Assembly (NCBI GenBank): GCA_028583605.1
Contig: CM053327.1
Location: 17,471,629-17,535,628 of the forward strand
Reading direction: 5' to 3'
Source: Dastarcus helophoroides
Lineage: Eukaryota > Arthropoda > Insecta > Coleoptera > Bothrideridae
DNA: 64,000 nt
The notes below the pieces were generated by a model. That model searched no databases, was not told the DNA's origin, and saw only the letters and a program-made list of their open reading frames with translations. Positions 10,731-22,899 of the stretch are shown here, in pieces (the first letter of the stretch is position 1; the number at the start of each line of letters is the position of its first letter). Made by a program: the position numbers and the translations under genes.

Positions 10731-12027
10731 CGAGGTCTGTTCAAAATGTAAGATGACTTTTCAAGTTTCGCGGGCAACGTACATTCGATTATCGATTTTT
10801 GTTGTTGTTGTCGTGTTGGTACACATGTCCCGAACATATGTTCACAGTGTCAAGTACAAAGTATACCTAGTTAGTTTGTTGTTGACAAATAAAAGGTTAC
10901 ACGTATTTTTTGTGCTCGGCGATTTTCTATTATTATAAAAAATGGAGCAAAGAATTTGCATCAAATGTTGTGTGAAAAATGGAATCAAGTGCTCTAAAAC
11001 ATTTGAAATGTTGACAGTGGCATACGGTAAATCTACTCTAAGTAAAAAAAAATGTTTACAAGTGGTACAAACTCTTCCAAGGTGGCCGAGAAGAAGCAGA
11101 TGACGAACCTCGCTCTGGACGCCCCAGAATATCAACAGAGGATATCGTCGAAGCTGTGAAGAAAATTGTTTTTGAAAACCGTCGAATTACCATAAGAGAA
11201 GTTGCTGAAGATGTTGGCATATCGGTCGGCTCGTGTCATGCAATATTTTCGGATGTTTTGTGCATGAGACGTGTGTCAACGAAATTTCTTCCGAAACTTC
11301 TGAATTTTGATCAGAAGAACCGTCGCATGAGCATGGCTCAGGAGCTCTTTGATGACTTCAGTGATGATCCTGGTTTACTCAAAAGGGTCATAACTGGTGA
11401 CGAATCATGGGTATATGGTTCTGACGTCGAAGCCAAAGCCCAATCGTCCCAATGGAAGCATCCAGGAGAGCCAAGACCGAAAAAAGCACGCAAAGTCCGA
11501 TCAAATGTCAAAGTTTTGCTGACCACCATGGCGTAGTGCATCAGTTGTTATCTCAAGGTCGTTCGGTTAATAAGGAGTATTACCTTGAAGTTATGCGCCG
11601 TTTGTGAGAAGCAATACAAAAAAAAACGTCCGGAATTGTGGAAAAATAATTCATGTTTTTTGCATCAAGATAATGCACCTGCTCATTCATCATTGCTTGT
11701 GAGAGGTTTTTTTTGGACAAAAACAACACGACAATCATGCCTCAGGTACTATATTCACCTGTGACTTTTTCCTGTTCCCAAAACTTAAAAGACCTATGAA
11801 AGGACGGAGGATTTCCAACGATTGATAAATAAAAACTGCATCGCTAGAGGAGCTCAAGGCTATTACCAAAAACTGCTTATGAGAAGTGCTTTGAAGATTG
11901 GAAAAAGCGTTGGCACAAATGCATTGTATCTGAGGAGGATTACTTTGAAGGGACAGTATAAATGTTGATCAATAAATAAATATTTTTTCATAAAAATATA
12001 ATCACCTTACTTTTTGAAGACACATCG
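10731..12027 (+). mobile_element. mariner DNA transposon (inactive)
   Basis: A 1297-bp element bounded by TA dinucleotides (10729-10730 and 12028-12029), the standard Tc1/mariner target. The left end 'CGAGGTCTGTTCAAAATGTA' and the right end (minus strand) 'CGATGTGTCTTCAAAAAGTA' form imperfect terminal inverted repeats of about 28 bp. The total length is the usual 1.3 kb for mariner, so the element is structurally complete. Its transposase gene is broken. Confidence 0.92.
10942..11959 (+). pseudogene. mariner transposase pseudogene
   Basis: Remains of a mariner D,D34D transposase, the nuclear enzyme that cuts and pastes the element. The start is ATG at 10942 (MEQRICIK). The frame is lost in an A-run near 11045, is open again through the second helix-turn-helix (RRITIREVAEDVGIS) and the WVYG block, and stops at 11536. 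Downstream frames keep recognisable pieces in other registers. The three catalytic Asp codons are all visible: GDESWVYG (11399-11401), QDNAPAH (11669-11671) and CDFFLF (11763-11765). The D2-D3 spacing is about four codons short because of a small deletion. With several frameshifts, an internal TGA and this deletion, it cannot encode an active enzyme. Confidence 0.9.
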
Positions 12028-12029
12028 TA

Positions 12030-14069
12030 TTGCTACTTATTCCAACAACAAAAAACTAGTTCTTGCTTAAAAGTATTACTTCCTGGTAATCGGATCGGTA
12101 TTTTCTTCACTCTTAGCTACAAAGTCTGCATAAACCTTTGCAGGTAAAAATCGTTTGTGGTTTAGATAACTTATATGTAAATTTAATAACCAATCTTTCA
12201 TGTGATATACACCATTATGTTTATATCCTTTATTATTAATGATTATACCTTTCTAGCTCCTAAAGAAATAATGACTGCTCCCCAGAGCGAGGAACGTAAC
12301 TTATTCGTCTGAATAGGTTGCATCCACATCATAATTATATAATTCACCAAATTTCCCTTATAAGCCATAATGGCTTTAACAGTCATTTGGAACTTTATGT
12401 ATCTCATTTATCGCTGATTACATTTAAAACAGGAAACATGGAAATAGTGCTATTTGGCGAAAAGACTAATAATGTCATTACCTAGTCAGTCATAAAAAAT
12501 ATTTAAAGGCTGCAAGGACACATACATTATATACTTTATTTTTAAGATGGTCTATCGGAAGGCAGAAAAGTGGCGGTGCAATTTGAAAAATAGGGGAGAG
12601 TGTGGTTTCTTCAAGATGGCAGCAACCAGCAAAGTTTTTGAGGATGGATAATAATAGATTAATTGATCCCATCCAAACATTTTTTTGATCATGTCTTTAT
12701 CTTATTAACTAACCAAGATATCGCCTAATAAGAATATCGTAGGATACGCTGCATATAACTAGAGACTCGCCAAGGAGCTAAATAATATACATATGTATAC
12801 ACATGATCGATCAACGAATTTGAACAAAACGTCACTTCGCAATCAGTATGAACTCTTTAAAGCTGCACATAGCTGATTATTGATTGAGTTACTTTTATTA
12901 CATTTATGCAAACTAATTTTGTAAATGAATATGTTTGATCGACAACACCATCTATCACTATCTTACAGCAATCTATTATAATTGGTTCTTAATTGAAACC
13001 AGAAAATTAGAACACTAAAACAAAACAAATTGATCGTTCAATTTAAAATTTTAAAAACTTTAACTCTGTCAATGAGTAAACTCTGATTCCATCTAGTTCC
13101 TCAGACGAAGTCGCGGGTAATATCTAGTTAGGAATAAACTTACAAAAGTAAACCTAAAAAATTAAAAGATTGAAACTTTGGCGACATATGGTTGAGTCTG
13201 TTAGTTATACCCTTCTGAGAACAGAACTCTTCCGAAGAAAAATAAATTATGCCACCGCTACCGTTATTAAAAAACATCAACAAACAATATCTTCTCATCT
13301 TAAAACGAGCGACTCCTACGATCATCGCCTAGTTAAAATATAAACAAAAATTTATGCATTTGGTGAAGATAAAATAAAAAGAAATAATGTTGGAGTATTT
13401 CTATTCAGGCTGTTATTTTTAGATGGCGGAGTATCATTTATGATTCAAATAAATATATTTTCTTGAATGGTTGCGAATGTGTTCTATTTCTGTTTGTTTT
13501 ATAAATACGAAGTCTCGTAGGCACGCCACATTGTTTACGTTGTTTTAAATGCAATAATCGTTGCTCACTTGTTCAGTCACGAATAGAAGCGCAAAGCGGA
13601 AATCGATTATTTTAAATGTTACGAAGAGAACATCTTACATTCTTCAATAAGTCACAAAAATTCAGCCACGTTAGATCGCGCAATTTCAAACGTCAGTCAA
13701 TAAAGCTAGTAAAAGCGAGATTTGGAATTTATAATTTACATCCTTTGATAACCTCGCATCAACAAGGTTAAATTACACAACGCTAAACTTCACTATTTAC
13801 TCGAAAATATATTTGTTCTGGGGTCATAATTCAATTAACAATAAATGAACCTAAGAAATAGACTGCATGAATATTCCTAAAAGGCACGTACACAGTAAAT
13901 AATAGCAGTTAGTATTAATAATTTATTTAATTAAATATTTCAGAATTTTATAGTTTACAATCGAAATTTCCGAAAAAAAGTAAACTCGAAAGTGAAAAAT
14001 GTTTGAGCATTTGAAGACTCGCGAATTTGGGTTTAGCCAGAAATTTCGAGAAAGTCTAACGGCTTCTTC
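12030..14069. other. Mostly non-repetitive DNA, no gene recognised
   Basis: Less monotonous sequence than the filler, with no recognisable exon, RNA gene or transposon end. Two open frames of 60-61 codons on the minus strand (12490-12672 and 13140-13325) show no known family or splice context. A-run/T-run filler resumes weakly from about 13960. Confidence 0.4.
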
Positions 14070-14243
14070 ACACGGAGAGCCGTAAGGCACGCACTCGCGA
14101 GCGCGAGCTTTTTTCGCTCCTACCTTTCAGTCTAAAATAAAAAGGCCCGTGCGTCCCATGTGAAAGCTCCATTGTACTCTTTGAATTTCAGTCTTGGGAG
14201 CCGTCCGATCGCTCGCGAGTGCGAGCCTTACGGCTCTCCGTGT
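14070..14243. mobile_element. GC-rich-ended MITE
   Basis: A 174-bp element whose ends are inverted repeats of about 35 bp. The left arm is 'ACACGGAGAGCCGTAAGGCA' followed by CGCACTCGCGAGCG. The right arm, read on the minus strand, differs by a single base in this stretch. The ends are far more GC-rich than the surroundings. The interior has no coding capacity. No target duplication is obvious and the superfamily is unassigned. Confidence 0.65.
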
Positions 14244-15837
14244 AAAAAAAAGAGCTGTAAATTTCAAGAGAAAAGTCGATATTTTCAGATTATAATCCGA
14301 GGTTAGAAGGAAATATTTATTTTGGTGGAACGGTTATTTTCAAAAATTGAAATACAAATATTGTCCCCTGAAATCAAGAAAGATTTGTATTTCAATTTTT
14401 GTAGGAAATATTTACATTAATAAAAAACCAGATTCGTTCAAACTCAAAATTTTCAAAAACCCACGTTAAAGAGTTTATACTTCTTTCGAGAAAAAATTAA
14501 CTACGTAGAAAAAAGTCAAAATCTCTAGAAAATATGTATAATTAAAATGTGAAATTTCACGAAAATATATCCAAATTTGCAGATCAAAGTGAAAATTTCG
14601 CAAAAAAAATAAATTTTCGAGATTTGGGCACTCTACACTTTGTAGAAAAAAAGTCGAAGTTGTGACATTAAGTGGGTGAAAGTTTCGAAAAAGAAGTCAA
14701 CATTTCTAAATAATATTGAAATTTTGAGTTCAACGATGTTCGCGATATGTCGAGTTAAAATCGAGATATTAAGTCAAAAATTCGAAAATTAAAAACAAAA
14801 AATTTTAATAAAACGTCGATGTTATGAATTACAAGAAGAAATTTTGGAGGAAAATAATATATAAATTAGAAATTTAAAGTTGTTTTTTCTTTGAGAATTC
14901 GCGTCTAAAACTTGAACATTGAATTTATTCGTAAATTTCGAGTTTTCTCAAAAATTGAATCCGTTCATTAAAATTACGAGAATGAAATAAATTTTGAACC
15001 TGAATCCAAATTTTGATGAGATAATAAATATTTTGAAAAAAACTTAATTTATTTAAACAATTAACCTGAAATTTTTGGTATTTTATTACATTTTCAATCA
15101 AAGTTTGTTTTTCTTTAAAACATAACGTTGGATTCTAAGGTTTAAATTTTTGGCTCTATTAGAATTTGTGTGGGCTTTGATTTGGAAAAATTTTTAATTT
15201 TTCATTAAATCAGAACTTAGAAATTGAAGTTTTTGATTTTTTTTTTCAAGTTAGTGACTTAAATAATAAATAAATAAAAGAATATATTGACTTTCGTTGA
15301 AATATTGGCGTGTTTTTTCAATACGCTAACTTAAATCCCATTTGACATTTTCCAGATTTGGAGTTGAAATTCGGTTTAATCATAATGCATAGGCCAATAG
15401 GTTTGAATATTTATGAGATTCAGTGTTTGGGAACCAACCGACCTCATTAGATCTCGTAAGTGCCATACCTAGGAATCACATGGACGAAGTCCATCAATTT
15501 CTAAGTGTGTATCTACCGGGATATTACTCACCATTCGAATTAATTACCAAACTAACGAAATCTAATAGGATCGAAACCGGTCTTTGATTCCCAAACTCTA
15601 AATTTAATAATCTTCAAAGCAGTTGGAATGTCATTAGAATAAAGTTTTTCGGCTTTCCCAAAGTAACCGTTTCTGCTAAACGTCAATGGGTCAACTTTTG
15701 GTAGTTCAGCTGCCTATTCTCCACCTACATATAATTCATACACACGTTTAAAGAACTGCATTAGTGCAATCTGCATCTAAAAGAGTTTTATAAATGTTGA
15801 GTGTTTTCCCAAAATGTCTAATTTGTTATATATTTTT
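14244..15837. repeat. Filler and AT-rich DNA, no gene
   Basis: A-run/T-run sequence with mixed-orientation TTTCGA motifs up to about 15110, then plainer AT-rich DNA. A small inverted repeat ('GATTTGTATTTCAATTTTTG' near 14381 and its complement near 14340) could form a hairpin. No gene recognised. Confidence 0.5.
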
Positions 15838-16215
15838 CTTGAAGTGAAAACTTCTTTACGCACGTTGTCGATTTTTGATAGGGGTAATCTTATGGTTTAT
15901 CGTCACCATCACGCTAATTTGCGTTACCAACACACTCAAGGTTAACAGTACACAATGTATGCCACTGCACGTGCAATAACATGGGTACCTTAATGAAATA
16001 TGCTGAAGAATTATCTCCCTATTGTTCAATTATACATGTTCATAAAATTTATGAGAACAAGAGATGAAATTTCTAGTGGCTTTTGTAACCTTATAAATGT
16101 AAAGCGAGAAATTTTTGAGGTGAAAACTTCTTTAGGCGCGTTAAGCGACTAAAGATAGGGAAAAAATGCATAGAATTGCTATATGTAATATAATTATATA
16201 CATATTGCGTTACCA
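15838..16215 (+). repeat. Two copies of a CGCGTTACC repeat
   Basis: Two related pieces start 'GTGAAAACTTCTTTA' (15845 and 16120) and continue into 'GCGTTACCA' (about 15921 and 16207). Reverse-oriented relatives lie at 22748-22868 and 24185-24250, where 'TTGGTAACGCGT' and 'ATGGTGACGCGAAA' are better preserved. A dispersed repeat family of unknown class and non-coding. Confidence 0.55.
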
Positions 16216-16221
16216 AAAAGG

Positions 16222-16265
16222 GCGATCTGAACTACTAGTCGATTGCTCTACCACTGCGCCACTCC
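16222..16265 (-). mobile_element. tRNA-like SINE head fragment
   Basis: On the minus strand 'GGAGTGGCGCAGTGGTAGAG' carries a good A-box (TGGCGCAGTGG, 16251-16261), as in a tRNA 5' half. No B-box or folding tRNA follows. It is best read as a truncated tRNA-derived SINE, not a tRNA gene. Confidence 0.5.
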
Positions 16266-16349
16266 GGACATTTAATGACAATTCTTAAAACCTTTCCAAC
16301 ACTCGGATAAATCCGACATCTGACTAATCCGGCACCAGCTAATCCGGGC

Positions 16350-16595
16350 AAAAATATAAAAAAGAAAAATGGGGGGGGGGCAAAATGAAAATATGAAAAA
16401 CAAAAATTGGGGTGCTGTGAAAAAAATGGGGCACCATGAACATACATTAAAAAGAAAATGGGGGCGGGATGAAAAAGTGGGAAGTGGCACCATGAAAATA
16501 TATAAAAAAGAAAATTGGGGGTGATGAAAAAATTGGGGGGAAGGCAAAATGAAAATATATAAAAAAGAAATTTTGGGGGTATATGGGGAGGGGCC
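16350..16595 (+). repeat. G-rich minisatellite
   Basis: About four diverged units of 55-75 bp, each combining 'AAATATAAAAAAGAAA' with a run of 4-10 G and 'GCAAAATGAAAATAT' or 'GCACCATGAA'. The plus strand has many G-runs, including ten G in a row at about 16371. Minus-strand open frames across it are Pro/Phe-rich by-products. Confidence 0.7.
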
Positions 16596-17690
16596 AGTGG
16601 ATGTTAGTCGTCGCCCTCAATTATTTGTATTTCTCAACAGAGAGAAACCGCTGAATGTTTGGAAAAGGATTTTTTTAAATATCTTTAAATTTGTTATATC
16701 ATAGTTTTAAGTTTTCACTTCTGTCGGCAATCCCCATAACTGCCCAATTTTTTTTAAATAAAAATATTTAGTGTCAACAAAAAATTCATAATTAAGTGTT
16801 TTTAAAACATTTCAAATTTTACCAAAAATTTTGATTTCTCCGATTGCTGATTATTATCCCACAGAAATTTTAATGTCTCAAAACTTCGACGATTAATCAA
16901 AATTCACCATCACAATTTACGAAACAACAGCGAAAATGTAAGTCGAAGTGGAATTTATAGATTATATTTATTTATTAGTGATACGAGCTGTTTATCAATT
17001 TTCCACGTGATCCCATCATTGTTATGAATCTATAAATATGGTGTGAACTCAATGTCCAAGCAATTCCGAAAAGATTTAAATTATAGGTTTTTAGTTATTT
17101 TTATTGACAATAAAAACACTTTCAGCAAACATGATTCTTTACAAAAAATGAACACGAAATGCGTTTATCGATTTAGAAGTGACAAATAACTAGAGCTTGT
17201 TTCCAATCAATACTGTATCATTTGCATAAATGGTACAAAGACAAAATTTTGTAATAGCTAAGCTATTTGCGTCAGGAAGAAGTACACATGTGCTTATGAG
17301 TCAACGGAACATTAGAAGAAAATGAGTACGAACTGGAAGGATGTTAGGCCAGAAATTTTCCTCACAATGAAACAATTCAAATTTTAAAATTGAGTTGTAC
17401 GATTTATTCATTAATTTATATTTAAAAAACATCACGTTTAGCATAATATAAAATTAATTACAAATTAGTAATCTGAATAGTAAATCCTTGACGTTTTTAA
17501 AATTGATAATTCTGAAATAGTAAGGAAGACTAATTTTACCCACCTTTAAAACTTTTCGATATCCTGTTCCAAAAATAATCCAAAAGATTAAACTGTGGTA
17601 ATCCTTTAAGTTTGGAAAACACAACAACTTAATAACTAAATCACTATCACATTTAACATCCACTTTAAAGACCCAAAAAAGTTCGATATA
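16596..17690. other. No gene recognised
   Basis: AT-rich, mostly non-repetitive DNA. 'AAGTTTTCACTTCTGTCGGCA' near 16711 resembles part of the 89-bp unit at 10152-10329, so a fragment of that repeat is present. Nothing else is assigned. Confidence 0.4.
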
Positions 17691-18420
17691 GACGTCGCCG
17701 AGTCGACCTACGGTCAGCGGCAGTAACAAACAGTTTGGCCTCCGCACAAAATATCACCAATATGATGACGAGATACAAAGAGTAAAACCGAACAACGGTA
17801 CAAAAATAACGCAGAAATCCCACACTACGTGGCACCCGATGGCAAAGAAACTAAAATAGCAGTCACACAAACCGAGAGTTTATCGAAAAGTAAACATTTA
17901 ACTCGGCACCATATCTGAACAAAATCACTTGCTGCAGCGGATCGCCTTGACTGCACGACGCGGGGGGTAACCAAATCAAAAACACCAGTCACCGCAAATC
18001 ACAGAATTGTCAAAATTTAATGCTGTTAGACTGTAACAATCGCCGAATATTAACGTGAGTCGCGAAGTTCCTTTGTCTGAAGATGAGTTATTGGCGTAGT
18101 GTGAAAAAATAGGCAGGCGCGGTTCGTGAAGCGAAAAGCGACACACACCCATGCGATTTCTTCAACTCAAATGATGGCGCGTCGTAGAACAACGCAACGC
18201 AGGCAGGAGTTTCGCGTCGATGAGTGGGGATCGACGACGACACGAACGACGACCATTCCTTCCTCCGTAAACCACTTGGTGTAGCTCACGTGAGGCCAAA
18301 GGCAAACTTGACTGTTCAAAAAACTTGAAACTGGATGGAGTGGATGGGAAGGGAATTCGATTCGTGATCCACTTATAACGGAAATGCTCGGCAGAAGTTA
18401 AAACCGGAAGTTAATCGTCG
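17690..18420 (-). promoter_or_regulatory. GC-richer CpG island, possible promoter/5' exon
   Basis: About 700 bp with clearly higher GC and many CpG (e.g. 'GGCGCGTCGTAGAACAACGC' near 18176), unlike the flanks and not recognisably a transposon. On the minus strand it would end near 17690 with a possible donor 'ACCGTAGGTCG', preceded by an open frame with a signal-peptide-like hydrophobic run (residues such as LVIILVIFCAEA) but without an ATG. It may be the promoter and 5' exon of a gene running leftwards, but no downstream coding exon was found. Confidence 0.3.
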
Positions 18421-18533
18421 CTAATTGTTTTATTATTACCTTTTTTACCGTGATTTATCATCTCGGTTTAGTAATAATACACCTACACCTATCGCGCCAG
18501 ACAAATAGCAAAATATACTGGTGTAGATAAGAT

Positions 18534-19733
18534 TAGTGATGTGCCGGATATCCGTATCCGTATCCGCGGATATCCGAGGGAGAAGGAAGATCCGTCCGTA
18601 TCCGTATCCGTTAGTTTTTGGCGGATCTTTTACGGATTTTTACCTTATTAATTTTCAATTCATAGATGAAATTTTATATATAGGTGATTAGGTAACAATG
18701 AAAAACTGTTAAATTCCATTCAGATTATTTTTTAATTTTAATTACACTACTAAACTTCTTTGTAGACATTTTTTAAAACTCATGTACCAAAACCAAACAC
18801 AAACGTTGTCTATGCTACCCAGCAAACAAAACAAAAGAGAGACCCGCGCAATGCAAATCGAAACATGTCCTGCCTGTCACGCAAAGCGTCTAGCGGCGCC
18901 TCAACTACCGTTTTAAGGTCTCGTGCAGAGACAACGATTGAGTACAGTACGCGGCGGTAAATATTGCACATCGATCTTTGGAAAGAGAGGATCCGTATCC
19001 GTATCCGCGGATCTTGAGACCAAATATCCATATTCAGATCCGTATCCGCGGATATACTTTTTTAACCAGAGACTAAATAGACTGAACGTTTCAATGTTGT
19101 CTCATGCGTACAGTTGAAGCTAAAATTCGGGGAAGTGGGGAGGTGCATTCCACTACTCTTTGATATGGTCGGATTAAGTAAAATTTATAAATACGAAACT
19201 TGCCGCGTAACGCTTCTAACGATTTAGATGAAACTTTAGACTTAGGGGCTTTTGGACCAATAGGATAATTTTTATAAGTGCTTTTTGGTAAAAGTTCAGG
19301 AGAACTATTTTCAAAGACATCTTGGTTTAATAGTAAAATAATTTTCTTTCAATACGCGACGCCTGTGTACAATATTGTTAAGCCGGTGCTGTAAACACGT
19401 CATGATTGCAGTGAAATGGCGACGCGCGCACGCCGATAATTGAATATTTATATATTTTATTTTTACCTACCCAAAGAATGAAACTCTTGATTTTCCTTCA
19501 CTAATGTGTTCACTGAGGTTTCAACAATGATCCACAATACACTTCCCCATATTTACAGCCCATTTTCTTTAAATAAAAACCGATGTTATCTTCGCAAAGG
19601 TCTGTCAGATAATAAGAGGGCATTGCGAGCTAGATGGAGCTAGGCTTTCGCCAGGCTTCCAACTGGCTTCACTGCTTACCGTGTTAGGTTCAGTCTATTT
19701 AGTTTCTGTTTTTAACGATCCGGCACATCACTA
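18534..19733. mobile_element. Non-autonomous hAT element
   Basis: A 1200-bp element with identical 16-bp terminal inverted repeats 'TAGTGATGTGCCGGAT', flanked by a perfect 8-bp target duplication 'GATAAGAT' (18526-18533 and 19734-19741). This is the hAT hallmark. Near the left end and again near 18985-19050 it carries arrays of TATCCG/ATCCG motifs. A sub-terminal block containing 'ACTAAATAGACTGAAC' occurs near the right end and, inverted, internally near 19070. No transposase frame is present, so it must have moved using an enzyme supplied elsewhere. Confidence 0.88.
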
Positions 19734-19744
19734 GATAAGATCAT

Positions 19745-22646
19745 TTTGACGTTTTTTTCAGAAATTTCAATTTCTTTTTCAAAATTTTACACAAGTCCGT
19801 GCAACTTTGATCTCAAAATTAGGAGTTTACTTTCAATCTCTCATTTCTGTTTAAAAATTAGATTAGAAATTAACAATATTCCACGTTTTCTAGAAAATAT
19901 TGACTTTATTCTCAAAATTTCAAACCAAATTAAAATTTTAAATTTTAACTTGAATCTGTTTCCAAAATTTTCGACCTTTTTCTGAAATTTCCACTTTCAT
20001 CTAGACGATTACTTAAAATATTTATTCTCTTCTCTTAAAATTTGGAAGTTTAAAATAAAAAAAAATATCCTCGTTACAACAGAGAGAATAAAGCAGGTAG
20101 CGTGTTTTCATTCAAGCTAGGGAAAGTGGGCTTTCCATACATTTTTATTTGCAAATTCAAGTGTTTCTGGAAATTTGAACTTTTTTTAGAAAACTCCCGA
20201 ATTTACTTCTTTTCTTAAACTTCGATTTTCCTTTCCTAGATTGGTATCTCTATTTTTTAAAGTTATTAGTCAAATTTTCAATTTTTCGGCAATTTTTTTC
20301 CTTCAAATTTCTTCTTTTTTAGTATTTCAATTTTTTTTGAAATCCCAAATTTAAATTCTTATGATTTTATATACTGTCGACTTCCTACACTGAAAAAAAT
20401 ACTGTTCATAGTATCAATAACAAGTGGTTTTTGACAAGATTTTATCGAGACAATGACTTTTTTCATTAATGTAACGAAATATTATGTACAGATTTTGATC
20501 AAATCATGATGGAGTTCATTATCAAAATAAAACTTCCCAAAATTCCAAAATATGATTTATTTCTTAAAATTTTCGCTGAAATCTCAGTATTTCAAATTTA
20601 ACCTTGAAATGTTTAAATTTCATGTTACAAATTTCAGGGAAGATACAACATTATATTAAGTTAAAGCTGAGATCTTGAAATTGGGGTCAACAATTTTAGA
20701 GTAAATGGTGACATCTTAGAAAATGTCTAATTTGAACTTCCAACGATTTTATTTACGCTAAAATAGTAGTTTTTATTATGAAAACTTTGATTTTTTCTCA
20801 GTATTTCGACTTAAACCTCGAAATTGCGATATTTTTTCAGATTGTTTAGAAGTCAAAATTGTGTGTTTTTTAAATATAAATTGTTTTCGCGAATCTTCCG
20901 GTATAAACTCGAAAGTTCGGCCCTTTGCTCCTTGAACTTTTGTGTCCAAAATCGATTCTCAAAGTGTTAAATCTCTTCTCAAATTTTTTAGCTACAGCTA
21001 AAATTTTTCCTACAATTTCGTCTTTAAAATTGAAATTCGCGTTCTTTTTTCAGAAAATTTGTCGTTGATCGTGAAATTTCAATTTTCCCATAGAAAATTA
21101 AAGTTTTGAAATCACTGAAACTGCATTTTTTGTGGATTCTTTATTTTTACGCTTAAAGTATACATTTAAATTAAACATTTCGAATTTTTTCTAAAAATAT
21201 TAGCAGAAATTAGATTTCAAATGCAAAAGTGCTAATTTGAATTTGAATATTTTATGTTATTTTTTATTTTGAACCTTGATTCAAATATAGAAAGAATATC
21301 CAAATTTAAAGAGAAAAATTAACATTCTTGGAAAAGATCTAAATTTCCAGAAAAAACTAACTAAATTTACGATTAACAATCTTTCAAAATTAATCTCAGT
21401 TTCAAGTCTAAAATTTTGAGTTTTCAAGGTAAAAGTCAAACATTTCAAACTTAAACTTATTGTCCGGGTCTTAGCTCAAAATTTCGAGAAAATGTCTAGA
21501 ACTAAAGAATAAAAGTTGACATGTCGATAAAAATGGTTATACCTGCTAGAGAAAGACCAAGTTTTATTTAAATCCAAAATTTTAGAGAAATAAATAATAA
21601 AAAGTACATACAAATTTAAATTTGAAACTTTAAAAGAAAAAAGCTAAAACATCGAAAGAAGGTAAATATACTAACCAAAACTTTCTGAAAAATTTTACTT
21701 TTTTTTAAAGTTTTCAGAAACATTTTCAAAAGAAATCGAGTATTTGGGTTGAAGGTCAATATTTCTAAATTAAGGTGTAAGTTTTAAAAATTCTTCTGTT
21801 AAATTTTAAAGTTTTGTCGAAATGTTGACTGTTTCATAAAAATCGCAATTAAAAACTTTTCATTTTATATTTTTTGGTCTTTTTCATTTTTATTTATCTT
21901 TTTTTAAATTGATCTTTTTAATCCAAAGTTCAGAGTCAAAACGGAAAAAATGAGTTCTGTTAGAAAAAGCAGATCAGTCAAAACTTCGCTAGAAAACCAA
22001 AATTATGAAAGAAAAGTCTCTCAAATTTTTTATTTTAATCGTCAAATTTCGCATATTCTAGAACTTTTTAACTCTTGGGTATATAATTTAAGGTTTTTAT
22101 GAAAATTCCGAGCTTAAACTTAAATTTAACATTTCTGCAACCCAGTTTGGAAATATTTAACGCAGAAATGTTAAATAAAATTAATAATGATAATGATTCC
22201 GATTAATAAGAGTCTGCAATGAAGAATAATTTAAATTTAAAATTTCTAAACCCGAAAATGCGATATAGTTTTTTATAAAGTTCAAGTTTTTCTTGAAACT
22301 TGAACTTAAATGAAACTCAAAATTCAGGGTTTCAGCTTGAAATTTTTTAACTTGAAAAATAAAAAATATTTTGCTTTTTTTAGGCAAGATCAGAGCAGTT
22401 ACATGCTGCAACATTAAAGAAAAAAAGATATAACAATTGCTAAATTATGTTCGAAAATCAATTTTTAATTTGAAAAACTTTTGAAAAATCAAAAAAATGA
22501 GTCACCTGGAACTGAATCGAAACCCAAAAACCGGAAAAAACCGTTATTTTTGTCGGCACGAAAACCGGAACTGAACCGATATACATTTTTTGCTGGAACG
22601 AAAACCGAAAACCGGAACGAAAATAATAACAGTTCGAAGCCCTGGT
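19745..22646 (+). repeat. Old element with filler interior and hAT-like right end
   Basis: Filler mainly in the TTTCGAC orientation to about 20300, becoming mixed to 22450. The right end (22490-22646) is rich in AACCGGAAC motifs and closes with 'GTTCGAAGCCCTGG', i.e. a CAGGGCTTCGAAC terminus read inwards. A second copy starts at 29784 with 'CAGGGCTTCGAACC' and shares 'GATTAGAAA' landmarks with this one (near 19860 and 29963). A deletion derivative of the MITE at 9657 lies at 22130-22190. Non-coding. Confidence 0.45.
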
Positions 22647-22747
22647 TTTTTTTTCAACTTTTACTACTCTTGACTGTTTCGTATAATCGGTTAAAAATTT
22701 GTATGTGGCTGACTTACGACTACAAGCTGAAAATGTTTATAATGTAA

Positions 22748-22868
22748 ACACACTATTAACTGTTAACGCGTGTTGGTAACGCGTAATGGTGATGCGTGTT
22801 GTTGACGCGAAACCATAAGTTTAATCACAATCGCTCAACGCGCCTCAAGAAGTTGTCACTTCAAAAAT
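22748..22868 (-). repeat. CGCGTTACC-family repeat
   Basis: Best-preserved copy of the dispersed family also found at 15838-16215 and 24185-24250: 'GTTAACGCGTGTTGGTAACG' followed by 'GTTGACGCGAAACCATAAG'. Non-coding. Confidence 0.55.
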
Positions 22869-22899
22869 TTAACATTTTTTTTTATTGTTATAAACCTGT

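Noticed and set aside
16222..16265. Possible tRNA gene
   Set aside because: Only the 5' half with an A-box is tRNA-like; there is no B-box or acceptor stem.
16235..16547. Pro/Phe-rich open frames on the minus strand
   Set aside because: They translate the G-rich minisatellite and change with unit number; no family resemblance.
17454..17747. 97-codon minus-strand frame at the edge of the GC-rich island
   Set aside because: It starts at a non-ATG codon and runs into AT-rich DNA without domain features; the neighbouring hydrophobic frame is no better supported.
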